The position numbers were made by a program, and so were the translations under genes. This document shows, in pieces, positions 18,243 through 26,974 of a stretch of 64,000 nt of DNA. Each line of letters starts with the position of its first letter. Positions within the stretch are counted from its first letter, which is position 1. The notes under the pieces were generated by a model that was given only the letters and a program-made list of their open reading frames with translations, made no database searches and had not been told where the DNA came from. Source of the stretch: JAGVPT01 sp964642725 (GTDB lineage: Bacteria; Bacteroidota; Ignavibacteria; UBA10030; UBA8401); NCBI GenBank assembly GCA_964642725.1, contig CAZXQG010000002.1, positions 62,001-126,000 of the forward strand, given 5' to 3'.

Positions 18243-18827
18243 ATGGAAATTCCCTACACAATTAAGGCGCGGCCGGACACGGGGCTGATCAACGCAAAGC
18301 TCGGCATCTGGCTGTTTCTCGCTTCGGAGGTCATGCTCTTCGGTGCCCTCTTCTCGTCATATATACTGCTGAGAGTCGGCGCGGTTGAATGGCCTCATCA
18401 TGTTCTCGACGTTCCTCTTGCAACCGTCAACACGGCAGTTCTCATCACATCGAGCATTACGATGGTGATGTCGTGGGCTTCGTTGATGATGAAAGATTTC
18501 AAGAAATATAAAATCTACATGGGGGCGACAATCCTGCTCGGTTTTGTATTCCTGACGATAAAATATTTCGAGTATTCACATCATATTCAGATAGGGGAAA
18601 TCCCCAGCAAGAGCACGTTCTTTGCCATCTATTTCACGATGACGGGACTTCACATGCTTCACGTGATAGGCGGGATGATTGTGAATTCGTATTTCTGGGG
18701 ACCCGGAAGCAAAATGTGGAAAACAGAACCCGAACGCTTCACAAACCGGATTGAGGTTGCCGGACTCTATTGGCATTTCGTCGACCTGGTGTGGATATTT
18801 TTATTTCCCGTCCTTTACTTACTGTAG
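18243..18827 (+). CDS. ctaE: Cytochrome c oxidase subunit III
   Basis: A five-helix, 194-residue subunit III of the short bacterial type. Conserved segments are the early KLGIWLFLASEVMLFG and the late HMLHVIGG and YWHFVDLVWIFLFPVLYL. It stabilises proton uptake in subunit I. It overlaps no neighbour but is 6 nt from subunit I and 8 nt from subunit IV. Confidence 0.95.
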   Translation: MEIPYTIKARPDTGLINAKLGIWLFLASEVMLFGALFSSYILLRVGAVEWPHHVLDVPLATVNTAVLITSSITMVMSWASLMMKDFKKYKIYMGATILLGFVFLTIKYFEYSHHIQIGEIPSKSTFFAIYFTMTGLHMLHVIGGMIVNSYFWGPGSKMWKTEPERFTNRIEVAGLYWHFVDLVWIFLFPVLYLL

Positions 18828-18835
18828 GAGAACGA

Positions 18836-19135
18836 ATGGAACTGACACACGCCGAAGACATCAAGAAACATGTAAGAGTCTATATCACTGTCTTTGTAAC
18901 GCTGCTGGCGCTGACAATCATCACCGTGACGATTTCCTATTTTAATCTGAGCGTTGTTCCGGCAATTATCGCTGCGTTGATCATCGCGTCGGTGAAGGGT
19001 TCGCTTGTCGCGAGCTATTTCATGCACTTAATTTCCGAAAAGAAAATAATCTACGCAGCACTCAGCCTCACGGTCGTCTTTTTCCTCGTGCTTATCTTTG
19101 TTCCACTTCTCGCCATGTCAGACAGGATACATTGA
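18836..19135 (+). CDS. Cytochrome c oxidase subunit IV, prokaryotic type
   Basis: A 99-residue, three-helix membrane protein of the prokaryotic COX4 family. ATG 18836 is preceded by an AGGAG site; the frame is open upstream to 18770 inside subunit III, which is not credible as a start. The ASYFMHL block is characteristic. It is a small accessory subunit of the oxidase. Confidence 0.85.
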   Translation: MELTHAEDIKKHVRVYITVFVTLLALTIITVTISYFNLSVVPAIIAALIIASVKGSLVASYFMHLISEKKIIYAALSLTVVFFLVLIFVPLLAMSDRIH

Positions 19136-19138
19136 ATT

Positions 19139-19345
19139 ATGTCACTCAAAGCATTTCATGTTGTCTTTATTTCCCTCTCGATCCTCCTGTCGCTTGGCGT
19201 CGGGGGATGGGGGATTCAATCGTATTTCTCCGATTCGAATGACGTCGGTATTCTCACCGGCCTCTTCTTTATCCTTCTGGGAATAGCCCTGGTATACTAC
19301 GAAAGGAAATTCATCCGTAAATTCAAACATGTGGGGTATTTATGA
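19139..19345 (+). CDS. Small two-helix membrane protein in the oxidase operon
   Basis: A 68-residue protein with two hydrophobic helices (about 5-25 and 36-54) and a basic C-terminus (YYERKFIRKFK). It lies 3 nt after subunit IV and overlaps the next gene by 4 nt. Position suggests an oxidase assembly or accessory subunit. No family was recognised. Confidence 0.65.
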   Translation: MSLKAFHVVFISLSILLSLGVGGWGIQSYFSDSNDVGILTGLFFILLGIALVYYERKFIRKFKHVGYL

Positions 19346-19614
19346 AAAACACCGTCAAATTATCTGCGGCGTTTGCGGCTGTGGTATTCTTTCTGACTCT
19401 TCCGAATTCCGTCTTCGCATGCGGATCATGTTATGGAGCAGCGGATTCGCCCGCGACGAACGGAATGAACTTCGCTATCCTCAGCATGATCGGAATTACC
19501 GGAGGCGTTCTTGCTGCAATGACGTCGTTCTTTGTGTATTTGCGCAAACGTGCCCGATTGTACCTTGCAGCCGATACCGAACATCCGACAAACGATAATG
19601 GAGGCATTCGCTAA
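19342..19614 (+). CDS. Small exported or membrane protein with CGSCYG motif
   Basis: A 90-residue protein. A signal peptide ends near SVFAC and is followed at once by CGSCYGAAD, then one membrane helix (about 45-68) and a basic cytoplasmic tail. The vicinal-type cysteines could bind copper or be redox active, which is inference. The stop is immediately followed by the subunit II start, so the genes are tightly coupled. Confidence 0.65.
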   Translation: MKNTVKLSAAFAAVVFFLTLPNSVFACGSCYGAADSPATNGMNFAILSMIGITGGVLAAMTSFFVYLRKRARLYLAADTEHPTNDNGGIR

Positions 19615-20583
19615 ATGAGAGAATTTTTGAACCTTCCTGTCGACGGTTCTGCGCACGGACCGGCCATAGATAATATGCTCGCCGTCATCCACTGGCTGAT
19701 GCTGGCGTTGTTTATCGGCTGGGGAGCATTTTTTGTCTACACGCTCATTCGGTTTCGGCGAAAGAAAAACCCGGTTGCAAACTATGCGGGCGTTAAGGGT
19801 CATGTATCGAGCTATCTGGAGATTGGTGTTGCGCTTTTTGAAGCGGTGCTTCTTATTGGTTTCGCCGTTCCTCTTTGGGCGAAGCGCGTCGCTGAATTTC
19901 CTGCAGAAAAAGATGCAACGGTTATTCGCGTTGTTGCCGAGCAGTTTGCCTGGAATATTCACTATCCCGGCGCCGACGGAGTATTCGGAAGAACCGACAT
20001 TTCCCTGATCTCGGATGATAATCCCATAGGTCTGGACCGGACCGACCCGAACGCGAAAGACGATATTACGACTATCAATCAACTGCATGTTCCGGTGAAC
20101 AAGCCGGTGATTATCCGTTTGTCGACGAAAGATGTTATTCATAGTTTCAACCTGCCAACCATGCGCGTGAAACAGGATGCGATTCCCGGACAGGTTATCC
20201 CTCTTTGGTTCACGCCGACGAAGACGACCGACCAAATGGTTGCCGAGCTTGCGGAGCCGTTTCAGCTTACGGCAGGAGACACGTCGTCAAAACTATTTGA
20301 ACGGATTGCAATACAGAACTATGTTGGTAAGGACAGCTCCATTATCGTCAAGAGAGGCGATGTCTTTACGCCAGACATGGTAAAGCCGCTTCTCGATGCG
20401 GGCGTTACAAGAGTTCTTGCTGCACCGAATGTCACGACGGAAATCGCTTGCGCTCAGCTTTGCGGACTCGGCCATTACCGCATGCGCGGCTACCTGAGCG
20501 TTGACACGAAGGAGGCCTACGATGCATGGATGAAGGATCAGGTGTCGCAGCTGCCTCACGATTCCGTCGCCGTCGCTCCATAG
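19615..20583 (+). CDS. ctaC: Cytochrome c oxidase subunit II with an insertion in the CuA domain
   Basis: Carries the binuclear CuA centre that takes electrons from cytochrome c. Two N-terminal helices (about residues 22-45 and 62-85) precede the cupredoxin domain. Ligands are His176, Cys279, Cys283, His287 and Met290. The His-to-first-Cys gap is 103 residues against 35 in bovine subunit II (His161, Cys196), so about 68 residues are inserted. The insert contains a short GDVFTPDMV..LLDAGVTRV segment. The usual CSEIC is CAQLC here, so the Glu that binds Mg in canonical enzymes is Gln281. Gene order I-III-IV-II is unusual. Confidence 0.93.
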   Translation: MREFLNLPVDGSAHGPAIDNMLAVIHWLMLALFIGWGAFFVYTLIRFRRKKNPVANYAGVKGHVSSYLEIGVALFEAVLLIGFAVPLWAKRVAEFPAEKDATVIRVVAEQFAWNIHYPGADGVFGRTDISLISDDNPIGLDRTDPNAKDDITTINQLHVPVNKPVIIRLSTKDVIHSFNLPTMRVKQDAIPGQVIPLWFTPTKTTDQMVAELAEPFQLTAGDTSSKLFERIAIQNYVGKDSSIIVKRGDVFTPDMVKPLLDAGVTRVLAAPNVTTEIACAQLCGLGHYRMRGYLSVDTKEAYDAWMKDQVSQLPHDSVAVAP

Positions 20584-20602
20584 TTTTGGAAGGAATATAT
20601 TC

Positions 20603-21628
20603 TTGCATTACAACAAAAATCTTCACCGTTTCTCTTTGTTTACCGCGCTCAGTACATTCTGTCTGGTGATTGCAGGCGGTTTGGTAACGAGCACGGGTTC
20701 GAGCCTTGCCGTTCCTGATTGGCCGCTCTCGTACGGCACGGTCATGCCCCCGATGGTTGGCGGAATCCTCTACGAGCACGGTCATCGAATGATCGCTACC
20801 TTTGTCGGATTATTGACTGTCATTCTCGCGGTCTGGCTCTGGAAGAAAGAGGAACGCCGCTGGGTGAAAGTGCTCGGTATCGCAGCGCTTGGGGTTGTGA
20901 TTACTCAAGGGCTTTTGGGCGGACTGACAGTTGTCTTTCTTCTGCCGACGGCAATTTCCGTATCGCACGCCACGCTTGCCCAAACCTTTTTCGCAATCGT
21001 CTGTTCCATTGCACTCGTTACATCCCGCTGGTGGCTGGCCGGTGATATCGTGCTCCCGCAAAACACTGATTTTTCGCTTTTTCGTCTTTCGTTCTTTCTG
21101 ATTTTAGCCGTTTATGTCCAATTAATTCTCGGTGCGCTCATGCGGCATACCGGTTCAGGACTCGCGGTCCCGGATTTTCCGTTAGCATATGGCCAATTAT
21201 TCCCGTCGCTTTCACCCGAATCGGTTGCGCGGTACAACCAGAATCTTATTGATTCCAACCTTCGGCTGTTCGCGGACGGAGCCGTTACCTCATCACAGAT
21301 TCTTATTCACATGCTTCATCGAATGTGGGCCATTGTAGTTGCAGTGATGGTTGTTGTTTTATCGATTAAGTTGTTGAAAATGAAACGACTACCCCCTCGA
21401 ATCAGACAATTTAGCTATCTCCTTATTTCTTTGATTATTATCCAGCTTACACTCGGGATGTTTACAATTCTTACCCAAAAGGGAGTTAATGTAACGACGG
21501 CCCACGTCGCCACAGGAGCTCTGCTCTTGGTGACATCGGTGTTGTTATTGCTGCATCTTGCAAAAATATATCAAGTGCACGTGAAAAAATTCTCGTTCGT
21601 TTACTTGACTGAAAGAGCGATTGCATGA
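20603..21628 (+). CDS. ctaA: Heme A synthase (COX15/CtaA)
   Basis: Membrane monooxygenase converting heme O to heme A for the oxidase. The eight-helix internal duplication is evident: each half has the GSGLAVPD(W/F)P(L) type segment, and histidines lie in EHGHRM and HMLHRMW. The start is TTG 20603 with GGAAGGAA upstream; no ATG gives a full-length protein. It overlaps ctaB by 4 nt. Confidence 0.93.
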   Translation: MHYNKNLHRFSLFTALSTFCLVIAGGLVTSTGSSLAVPDWPLSYGTVMPPMVGGILYEHGHRMIATFVGLLTVILAVWLWKKEERRWVKVLGIAALGVVITQGLLGGLTVVFLLPTAISVSHATLAQTFFAIVCSIALVTSRWWLAGDIVLPQNTDFSLFRLSFFLILAVYVQLILGALMRHTGSGLAVPDFPLAYGQLFPSLSPESVARYNQNLIDSNLRLFADGAVTSSQILIHMLHRMWAIVVAVMVVVLSIKLLKMKRLPPRIRQFSYLLISLIIIQLTLGMFTILTQKGVNVTTAHVATGALLLVTSVLLLLHLAKIYQVHVKKFSFVYLTERAIA

Positions 21629-22572
21629 ACGGCGATGCCGAAATACTACAGCAGGTTTTTCCATATTCGAGATCTATATGGAAGACAGTTGCTGATTTTG
21701 TAGAATTGATGAAGCCGGAATTAACATCGCTGTCGGTTCTAACTGCGATTTGCTCATTTTACCTGGCGCATATCGGAACCTGGAGCATTGGAGATGTCTG
21801 GCTGCTGGCAAACCTCGCACTCGGGACGATTCTTGTCGGAGGGGGTGCGGGCGCTTTGAACCAATATCTGGAACGGACATACGACGCGAAAATGAAACGG
21901 ACCGAAAAGCGCCCACTGCCGGCCGGACGGCTGATGCCGGGTACTGTCCTCGCATTCGGAATTTTCCTGTCGAGCGTAGGCCTTCTTGAGTTAACTTTCC
22001 TCGTGAACACGCTCACCGGTTTTCTTGGCGTCGTTACGTTAACCACGTATCTCTTTCTTTACACGCCGTTGAAGCGCATTTCCCCGGTTGCGACAACGAT
22101 CGGCGGGATTCCCGGAGCGCTCCCGCCGTTAATGGGATGGGTTGCGGCACGGAACGAGATCACCTTAAGTGCGATGGTGCTCTTTGCGATCCTTTTTTTC
22201 TGGCAGATGCCCCATTTCTTTTCGCTCGCGTGGCTCTACAGAAAAGATTACGCACGCGCCGGATACCGGCTCTTGACCGTTGTTGATGAGAGCGGGTCGA
22301 GAACTTCACGACACGTTCTCGGCAACTGTGCTGCTCTGCTTCCACTGAGTCTGTTCCCCTCGGTGATCGGGATGACCTCGACATTTTATTTTATCGGTGC
22401 GTTGGCCGTTGGAATCGCCTTTCTCCTTTTTGGTATCATGTTCGCCGCTTCATTTATCTCCGCACAAGAAGAGAATCCCGCCCGGACGAATTTGTCCGCC
22501 CGCCGGCTTTTCTTCGCTTCGTTAGTCTACCTGCCGGTGTTATTCTTCCTTATGGTAATTGATAAGGTATAG
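21625..22572 (+). CDS. ctaB: Protoheme IX farnesyltransferase (heme O synthase)
   Basis: UbiA-family prenyltransferase adding farnesyl to heme B. The first Asp-rich site appears in NQYLERTYDAKMKRT. The 315-residue, multi-helix layout is typical, and MPHFFSLAWLY is a conserved block. It supplies substrate to the adjacent ctaA and ends the first part of the respiratory cluster. Confidence 0.94.
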   Translation: MNGDAEILQQVFPYSRSIWKTVADFVELMKPELTSLSVLTAICSFYLAHIGTWSIGDVWLLANLALGTILVGGGAGALNQYLERTYDAKMKRTEKRPLPAGRLMPGTVLAFGIFLSSVGLLELTFLVNTLTGFLGVVTLTTYLFLYTPLKRISPVATTIGGIPGALPPLMGWVAARNEITLSAMVLFAILFFWQMPHFFSLAWLYRKDYARAGYRLLTVVDESGSRTSRHVLGNCAALLPLSLFPSVIGMTSTFYFIGALAVGIAFLLFGIMFAASFISAQEENPARTNLSARRLFFASLVYLPVLFFLMVIDKV

Positions 22573-22914
22573 GTCGAATTCTATTCTCTATTGGATTTAA
22601 TACCCAGCCGCTTGCGTCGTCATTGTGGAGAAAGCGGGAACCCAGCCAGAATTTATTTCCCTTGACATATTCGCAAGAACCTAGTACGTTTGATGTACAG
22701 ACAAATCATGCTATGGATGGGGATGATCATTTATAGCCCTTCAAATCGCTGCAAGAACAATCGCTATTTCACTTCTATGTATTTCTCTCTTGCTTTTTGC
22801 ACACCCATCACTGGTAATTCAGTCTGCGGTAATAAAAATAGTTTCCATTCACAAAGGTCGCTGTACTCTGTTTGCTCTAGTTCATTAAGGGAAAGACCTT
22901 TGGAGGAGAAGACG
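22573..22914. other. Intergenic leader before the T9SS cargo gene
   Basis: About 340 nt with no credible gene. The frame of the next gene stays open here, but the extra translation is low-complexity and lacks a signal peptide. A promoter-like pair is listed separately at 22662-22690, and GGAGGAG precedes the true start at 22915. Confidence 0.5.
22662..22690 (+). promoter_or_regulatory. Promoter-like element for the T9SS cargo gene
   Basis: TTGACA at 22662-22667, a 17-nt spacer and TACGTT at 22685-22690. It lies 225 nt upstream of the chosen start, so the cargo gene probably has its own transcript rather than depending on the oxidase operon. Confidence 0.45.
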
Positions 22915-24246
22915 ATGACATTCATTCGAAAACAATTATCCGGCTCAACTTTGAAACTCTTATGCTTGGTGTTGTTTTTCGATCTTATTTCCTTTCCCCA
23001 AAAGTCGCAATCGCAGTGGATGCCCACCAAGGGTGCCGAGCGTCAGCTAGTCCTTTCTTTTGCCATAAAAGGTTCAACAATCTTTGCCGGAGCGTCTGCA
23101 GGCCCAGTTCCCGATACAACTTATATTGGCGGCGCTCTTCGCTCGACAGACTATGGAGCGACATGGGTCAAGATTGACAGCGGCTTTTTTACAGGAACCA
23201 TTTTCCCAATCGCCGTTTATTCGTTTGCCGTTGTCGGAGATAGCTTATTTGCAGGCACGTCAAACGGCGTTTTCATGACATCGAACGATGGAACAACCTG
23301 GACAGAAACAAGCAACGGCATTGATAGCGATGCAGCTTCAAGAAACGTTCAGGCGATGCTCCTCAACGGCTCTAATCTTTTTGCTGGGACACAAAACGGA
23401 ATTTTTTTCTCCAGCGACCGCGGCGCAAACTGGAGTCGAAGAGACTCGGGTTTGTACAACGATGTCTATCCTCATAATAATGTTCTCTGTATGACAGCTG
23501 AGGGTTCGGTAATTTTTGCGAGCGTTAATGATGGCCGAATCTTTTTTTCCACGGATACTGGTAAAAGCTGGAAATATTATATCAGCAACGGTTGGTCGGT
23601 TGAATGTCTTGTGACAATGGATTCTACACTTTTTGCCGGGTGGGTAGGAATATCAGCGTCGACCGATACCACGAAGAGTTGGGTACATCTCAATTCGGGC
23701 CTGACAGATACTGTTTATCATAATTTTTTCTACATAGAGAGCGTTGCGGCGGTCGACAACTATCTTTTTGCGGGAACGTTGGACAATGGATTGTATGCGT
23801 CGTCTGATCAGGGGATGAGTTGGAAAGCGGAGAATAGTGGACTGCTGTATCCTTATGTTCCCGATGTCTGGAGTATTGGGAATATTGAAGGCTATCTGAT
23901 CATTGGGACAAGTTACGGTGTATATAGACGTTCCCTCTCAGAAATCATTACTTTCGTTAGAAACATCCATGGCACCGTACCCAATGACTTCTCGCTTGAT
24001 CAGAACTACCCGAATCCGTTCAATCCCAGTACGGTTATTAGTTATGACCTGTCGTCTAATAGCTTTGTGACCCTTGAGATTTTTGACCTTCTTGGCAAAA
24101 AGATAAGGACTCTTATCACCGGTTATCAGAACGCCCAGCACTATACAATAAAATTCGACGCATCGCACTTTGCAAGCGGCATTTATATTTGTAAATTAAC
24201 GGTCAACGGGAATTCCGTTGTCCAGAAGATGGTATTGGAGAAATAA
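22915..24246 (+). CDS. Secreted BNR/sortilin-like beta-propeller with T9SS sorting domain
   Basis: 443 residues from ATG 22915, which follows a GGAGGAG ribosome site; the longer frame from 22690 is rejected. A signal peptide is followed by repeated blades with Asp-box-like text (STDYGATW, SNDGTTW, SSDRGANW, STDTGKSW, SSDQGMSW), typical of BNR/sortilin-type propellers. The C-terminal ~80 residues begin NYPNPFNPST and form a type IX secretion sorting domain, so the protein is exported across the outer membrane. It interrupts the oxidase cluster. Confidence 0.85.
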   Translation: MTFIRKQLSGSTLKLLCLVLFFDLISFPQKSQSQWMPTKGAERQLVLSFAIKGSTIFAGASAGPVPDTTYIGGALRSTDYGATWVKIDSGFFTGTIFPIAVYSFAVVGDSLFAGTSNGVFMTSNDGTTWTETSNGIDSDAASRNVQAMLLNGSNLFAGTQNGIFFSSDRGANWSRRDSGLYNDVYPHNNVLCMTAEGSVIFASVNDGRIFFSTDTGKSWKYYISNGWSVECLVTMDSTLFAGWVGISASTDTTKSWVHLNSGLTDTVYHNFFYIESVAAVDNYLFAGTLDNGLYASSDQGMSWKAENSGLLYPYVPDVWSIGNIEGYLIIGTSYGVYRRSLSEIITFVRNIHGTVPNDFSLDQNYPNPFNPSTVISYDLSSNSFVTLEIFDLLGKKIRTLITGYQNAQHYTIKFDASHFASGIYICKLTVNGNSVVQKMVLEK

Positions 24247-24297
24247 AAAGCGCGGTAGTTAATCAGCAAATCACAAACAAGGTCCTTAGACATAAGA

Positions 24298-24477
24298 GTG
24301 AGTTTGAAGATTTATGATGTGCTTGGAAGGGAAGTTGCAAGGCTCGTAAACTCAGATCAGAATGAAGGAGTTTATACTCAGCGCTTCGACGCATCGCATC
24401 TCTCGAGCGGTATATATTTCTATCACTTGATAGCTCCGGGTGTTAACGAAACACGGAAGATGTTGGTTGCGAAATAA
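24298..24477 (+). pseudogene. Orphan T9SS C-terminal sorting domain fragment
   Basis: A 59-codon open stretch encodes the last part of a sorting domain (VSLKIYDVLGREVARLV near its start, FDASHLSSGIY later, ending KMLVAK) with no cargo part upstream. It resembles but clearly diverges from the tail of the gene just before it. It is probably the remnant of a deleted second cargo gene, or an unused tail. Confidence 0.75.
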
Positions 24478-24496
24478 TATCGGCGTCAAATAAACG

Positions 24497-24524
24497 AAAA
24501 AGGGCGGCAGAAGCTGCCCTTTTT
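24497..24524 (+). terminator. Rho-independent terminator
   Basis: AAAAAGGGC at 24497-24505 pairs perfectly with GCCCTTTTT at 24516-24524, giving a 9-bp stem ending in a T run. It closes the T9SS cargo and remnant unit. Confidence 0.8.
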
Positions 24525-24556
24525 ATTTGCAAAAAGTCTAAGCAAGTCATTCTAAA

Positions 24557-24585
24557 TTGTGAACGCGGTTTTCTTTTCTTATATT
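24557..24585 (+). promoter_or_regulatory. Promoter of the ABC/SCO maturation operon
   Basis: TTGTGA at 24557-24562, a 17-nt spacer and TATATT at 24580-24585, about 30 nt upstream of the ABC ATPase start. Confidence 0.55.
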
Positions 24586-24614
24586 ATACTATCAAATCTT
24601 CCTTCGCCATTTCA

Positions 24615-25562
24615 ATGAATGCTCCAATCATAGCAATCTCGAACGTTACGCATGACTATCCGGGCCGCCGGGCGCTCGACGATGTTTCGTTGCAGGTTAA
24701 AAAAGGGGAAATCTTTGGCTTCCTTGGACCGAACGGCGGCGGCAAAACGACGATGTTTAAGATCCTTTCAACAACGATCGTGCCGACCAGCGGCCAGGCT
24801 GAAGTCTGCGGCTTCGATGTCGTAAGAGACTCTGCGGAAGTAAGAAAGCATATCGGCGTCGTCTTCCAATCGCCGAGCCTCGATATCAAATTGACGGTAA
24901 AAGAAAATCTGCGGCTTCAGGGATTCCTGCAAGGCCTGCATGGCGCGGCGGCGGCTAAAAGGATCGACGATGTGCTGCACAATTTGAAACTTGAAGACCG
25001 TGAGCACGATATCGTCGAAAAACTCTCCGGCGGTTTGCAGCGGCGCGTCGAGATCGGCAAGGGCTTGCTGCACCGGCCCGATGTTTTAATTCTCGATGAA
25101 CCGAGCACGGGGCTTGACCCCGGCGCACGGCAGGACTTATGGGCTTATCTACTTCAACTTCGCAGCGGGACTGGCATTACTGTAGTGATCACGTCGCATA
25201 TTCTCGAAGAAGCGGAGCACTGCGACCGGCTTGCAATTCTCGACAAGGGAACTCTGGTCGCTCTCGGAACTCCTGAAAAATTAAAACGAGAGGTCGGGGG
25301 AGAAGTGATTTCGATCGTCGCAAAAAATCCTGAAGAACTACGAGTGTTGTTGAAGAAAAAATTCAAGCTCAACTCGACAGTGTTGGAAAATACCTTGCGC
25401 GTGGAAAAGGAGAGAGCGCATCAATTTGTCCCGAAGATTGTCGAGGCATTTCCGGGAAAAATCAGCGCTGTCTCTGTCGGCACTCCGACGCTTGAAGATG
25501 TTTTCATTCACAAGACCGGCCACCGGCTGCAGAGCGAATCTTCGAACGAGGCCGGCAAATGA
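24615..25562 (+). CDS. ABC transporter ATP-binding protein (ABC-2 type)
   Basis: 315 residues. The Walker A is GPNGGGKTT (residues 36-44, a Gly variant of the usual NGAGK). The signature is LSGGLQRRVEIG and Walker B is LILDEPSTGLDP. The C-terminal ~90 residues are a regulatory extension typical of ABC-2 exporters. It pairs with the permease that overlaps it by 4 nt. In oxidase maturation clusters such pairs are often present, but the substrate is not known. Confidence 0.92.
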   Translation: MNAPIIAISNVTHDYPGRRALDDVSLQVKKGEIFGFLGPNGGGKTTMFKILSTTIVPTSGQAEVCGFDVVRDSAEVRKHIGVVFQSPSLDIKLTVKENLRLQGFLQGLHGAAAAKRIDDVLHNLKLEDREHDIVEKLSGGLQRRVEIGKGLLHRPDVLILDEPSTGLDPGARQDLWAYLLQLRSGTGITVVITSHILEEAEHCDRLAILDKGTLVALGTPEKLKREVGGEVISIVAKNPEELRVLLKKKFKLNSTVLENTLRVEKERAHQFVPKIVEAFPGKISAVSVGTPTLEDVFIHKTGHRLQSESSNEAGK

Positions 25563-26338
25563 AGATCATGAACGAAATTGTATTTCCCGCCTATGCATTG
25601 TGGATGCGCGAGCTGATCAGGTTCCTCCGGCAGCGGAGCAGGATGATCGGCGTTATCGGATCGCCCATTCTCTTCTGGTTTTTCATCGGATCGGGGCTTG
25701 GCACCTCATTCAAAACAACATCTCCGCTCGGAGGGGCGAATTATCTCGAATATTTTTATCCGGGGACGCTGCTTCTCATCATGTTGTTCACCGCAATATT
25801 CTCGACCATCTCGATCATCGAAGACAGAAAGGAAGGCTTCCTTCAATCTGTCCTTGTTGCGCCGGTTTCCAGCGCCAGCATTGTGCTTGGGAAAATCTTC
25901 GGCGGTACGACGCTCGCCGTTATTCAGGCGATCATCTTCCTTGCGCTTGCTCCGCTGGTCGGATTTTCCTTTACGATTTTCCAGTTCGTCGCGCTGGTAG
26001 TGCTGCTGACCTTCATCGGTTTCGGGTTGACCGGCCTTGGCTTTCTTATCGCATGGCGGATGGAGTCAACCCAGGGGTTCCACGCGATCATGAATTTATT
26101 TCTAATTCCGCTGTGGCTCTTATCGGGTTCGCTCTTCCCGATGGAAGGCGCTCCCGCATGGCTGAAATTTGTTATGGCGGTTAACCCGCTCACGTATTCG
26201 ATCTCCGCGACTCGAGTGATGCTGTACCACCGCGTTCATAGCCAGGAGTCTGATTTTATTTTTTCAGTCATTGTTATTCTTTTATTCTGCGCCGTTGTTT
26301 TCTTCGGGTCAATGGTTTCAGTAAGGAAAAAATCATGA
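25559..26338 (+). CDS. ABC-2 type transporter permease
   Basis: Six-helix membrane subunit of 259 residues. The block GFLQSVLVAPVS and the later PLWLLSGSLFPMEGAP are typical of ABC-2 permeases such as those in drug or polysaccharide exporters. It overlaps both the ATPase and the SCO gene by 4 nt, indicating one operon devoted to respiratory enzyme assembly. Confidence 0.9.
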   Translation: MKIMNEIVFPAYALWMRELIRFLRQRSRMIGVIGSPILFWFFIGSGLGTSFKTTSPLGGANYLEYFYPGTLLLIMLFTAIFSTISIIEDRKEGFLQSVLVAPVSSASIVLGKIFGGTTLAVIQAIIFLALAPLVGFSFTIFQFVALVVLLTFIGFGLTGLGFLIAWRMESTQGFHAIMNLFLIPLWLLSGSLFPMEGAPAWLKFVMAVNPLTYSISATRVMLYHRVHSQESDFIFSVIVILLFCAVVFFGSMVSVRKKS

Positions 26339-26970
26339 AGTCACGCTCCGGTAATTTTTCATTTCGGTCGATATTTCTTTGGGGATTTTTAGGGTTTGTC
26401 ATCGCCGCGGTTATTTTTTCGTTTCTTTATACTGAATTTAAATCTCCCGCCAAAAGCTCATTGCCTCGCCTGAGCATTGTCCCCGATTTTACTTTGACGG
26501 AGCGGAGCGGAGCGAAACTTCCGCTTTCCGACCTTAAGGGGAAGGCATGGATTGCCGATTTCATCTTTACAAATTGCGGCGGCAGTTGTCCCATTATGTC
26601 CAGCACCATGGCAAGTTTTCAGGAACAGTTGAAAAACGTGAACAACGTTCTCCTGGTTTCGTTCACCGTTGATCCTGAACGGGATACTCCCGAAGCACTG
26701 CGGGACTATGCCGAGCTCTACAAAGCATCCGCTTCTCGCTGGTTGTTTCTCACCGGTGAGAAAGAAAAGATTAACTATTTGACGCGCGATGGCTTTCATC
26801 TTACTGTTGCTGCCGACTCAGGATCAGCCGTCGAACCGATAATTCACAGCACGATGTTTGTTCTTGTCGACAAGCAGGGAGTTATTCGCGGATACTATGA
26901 CTCGAGCGACGAGAAAGCGTTAGAGAAGATTGTGGCGGACGTGCGTATCCTGGCTTCGGAAAAGAATTAA
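26335..26970 (+). CDS. SCO1/SenC family copper chaperone
   Basis: Membrane-anchored thioredoxin-fold protein delivering copper to the CuA site of oxidase subunit II. An N-terminal anchor (about residues 13-33) precedes the copper motif CGGSC (in FTNCGGSCP, near residues 80-84), with the third ligand His in IIHSTMF. The copper trio is complete. It is linked by position to the oxidase genes upstream and to DUF420 downstream. Confidence 0.93.
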   Translation: MKSRSGNFSFRSIFLWGFLGFVIAAVIFSFLYTEFKSPAKSSLPRLSIVPDFTLTERSGAKLPLSDLKGKAWIADFIFTNCGGSCPIMSSTMASFQEQLKNVNNVLLVSFTVDPERDTPEALRDYAELYKASASRWLFLTGEKEKINYLTRDGFHLTVAADSGSAVEPIIHSTMFVLVDKQGVIRGYYDSSDEKALEKIVADVRILASEKN

Positions 26971-26974
26971 TGCA

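Noticed and set aside
19426..20235. 269-codon minus-strand frame over subunit II
   Set aside because: Antisense to oxidase subunit II; composition is Arg/His-rich as expected of a shadow frame.
22690..22914. 75-codon N-terminal extension of the T9SS propeller gene
   Set aside because: The extension has biased composition and no signal peptide, while ATG 22915 has a GGAGGAG site and begins a signal peptide.
24298..24477. Independent small gene starting with GTG
   Set aside because: It matches only the back half of a T9SS sorting domain, with no signal peptide or ribosome site, so a remnant is more likely.
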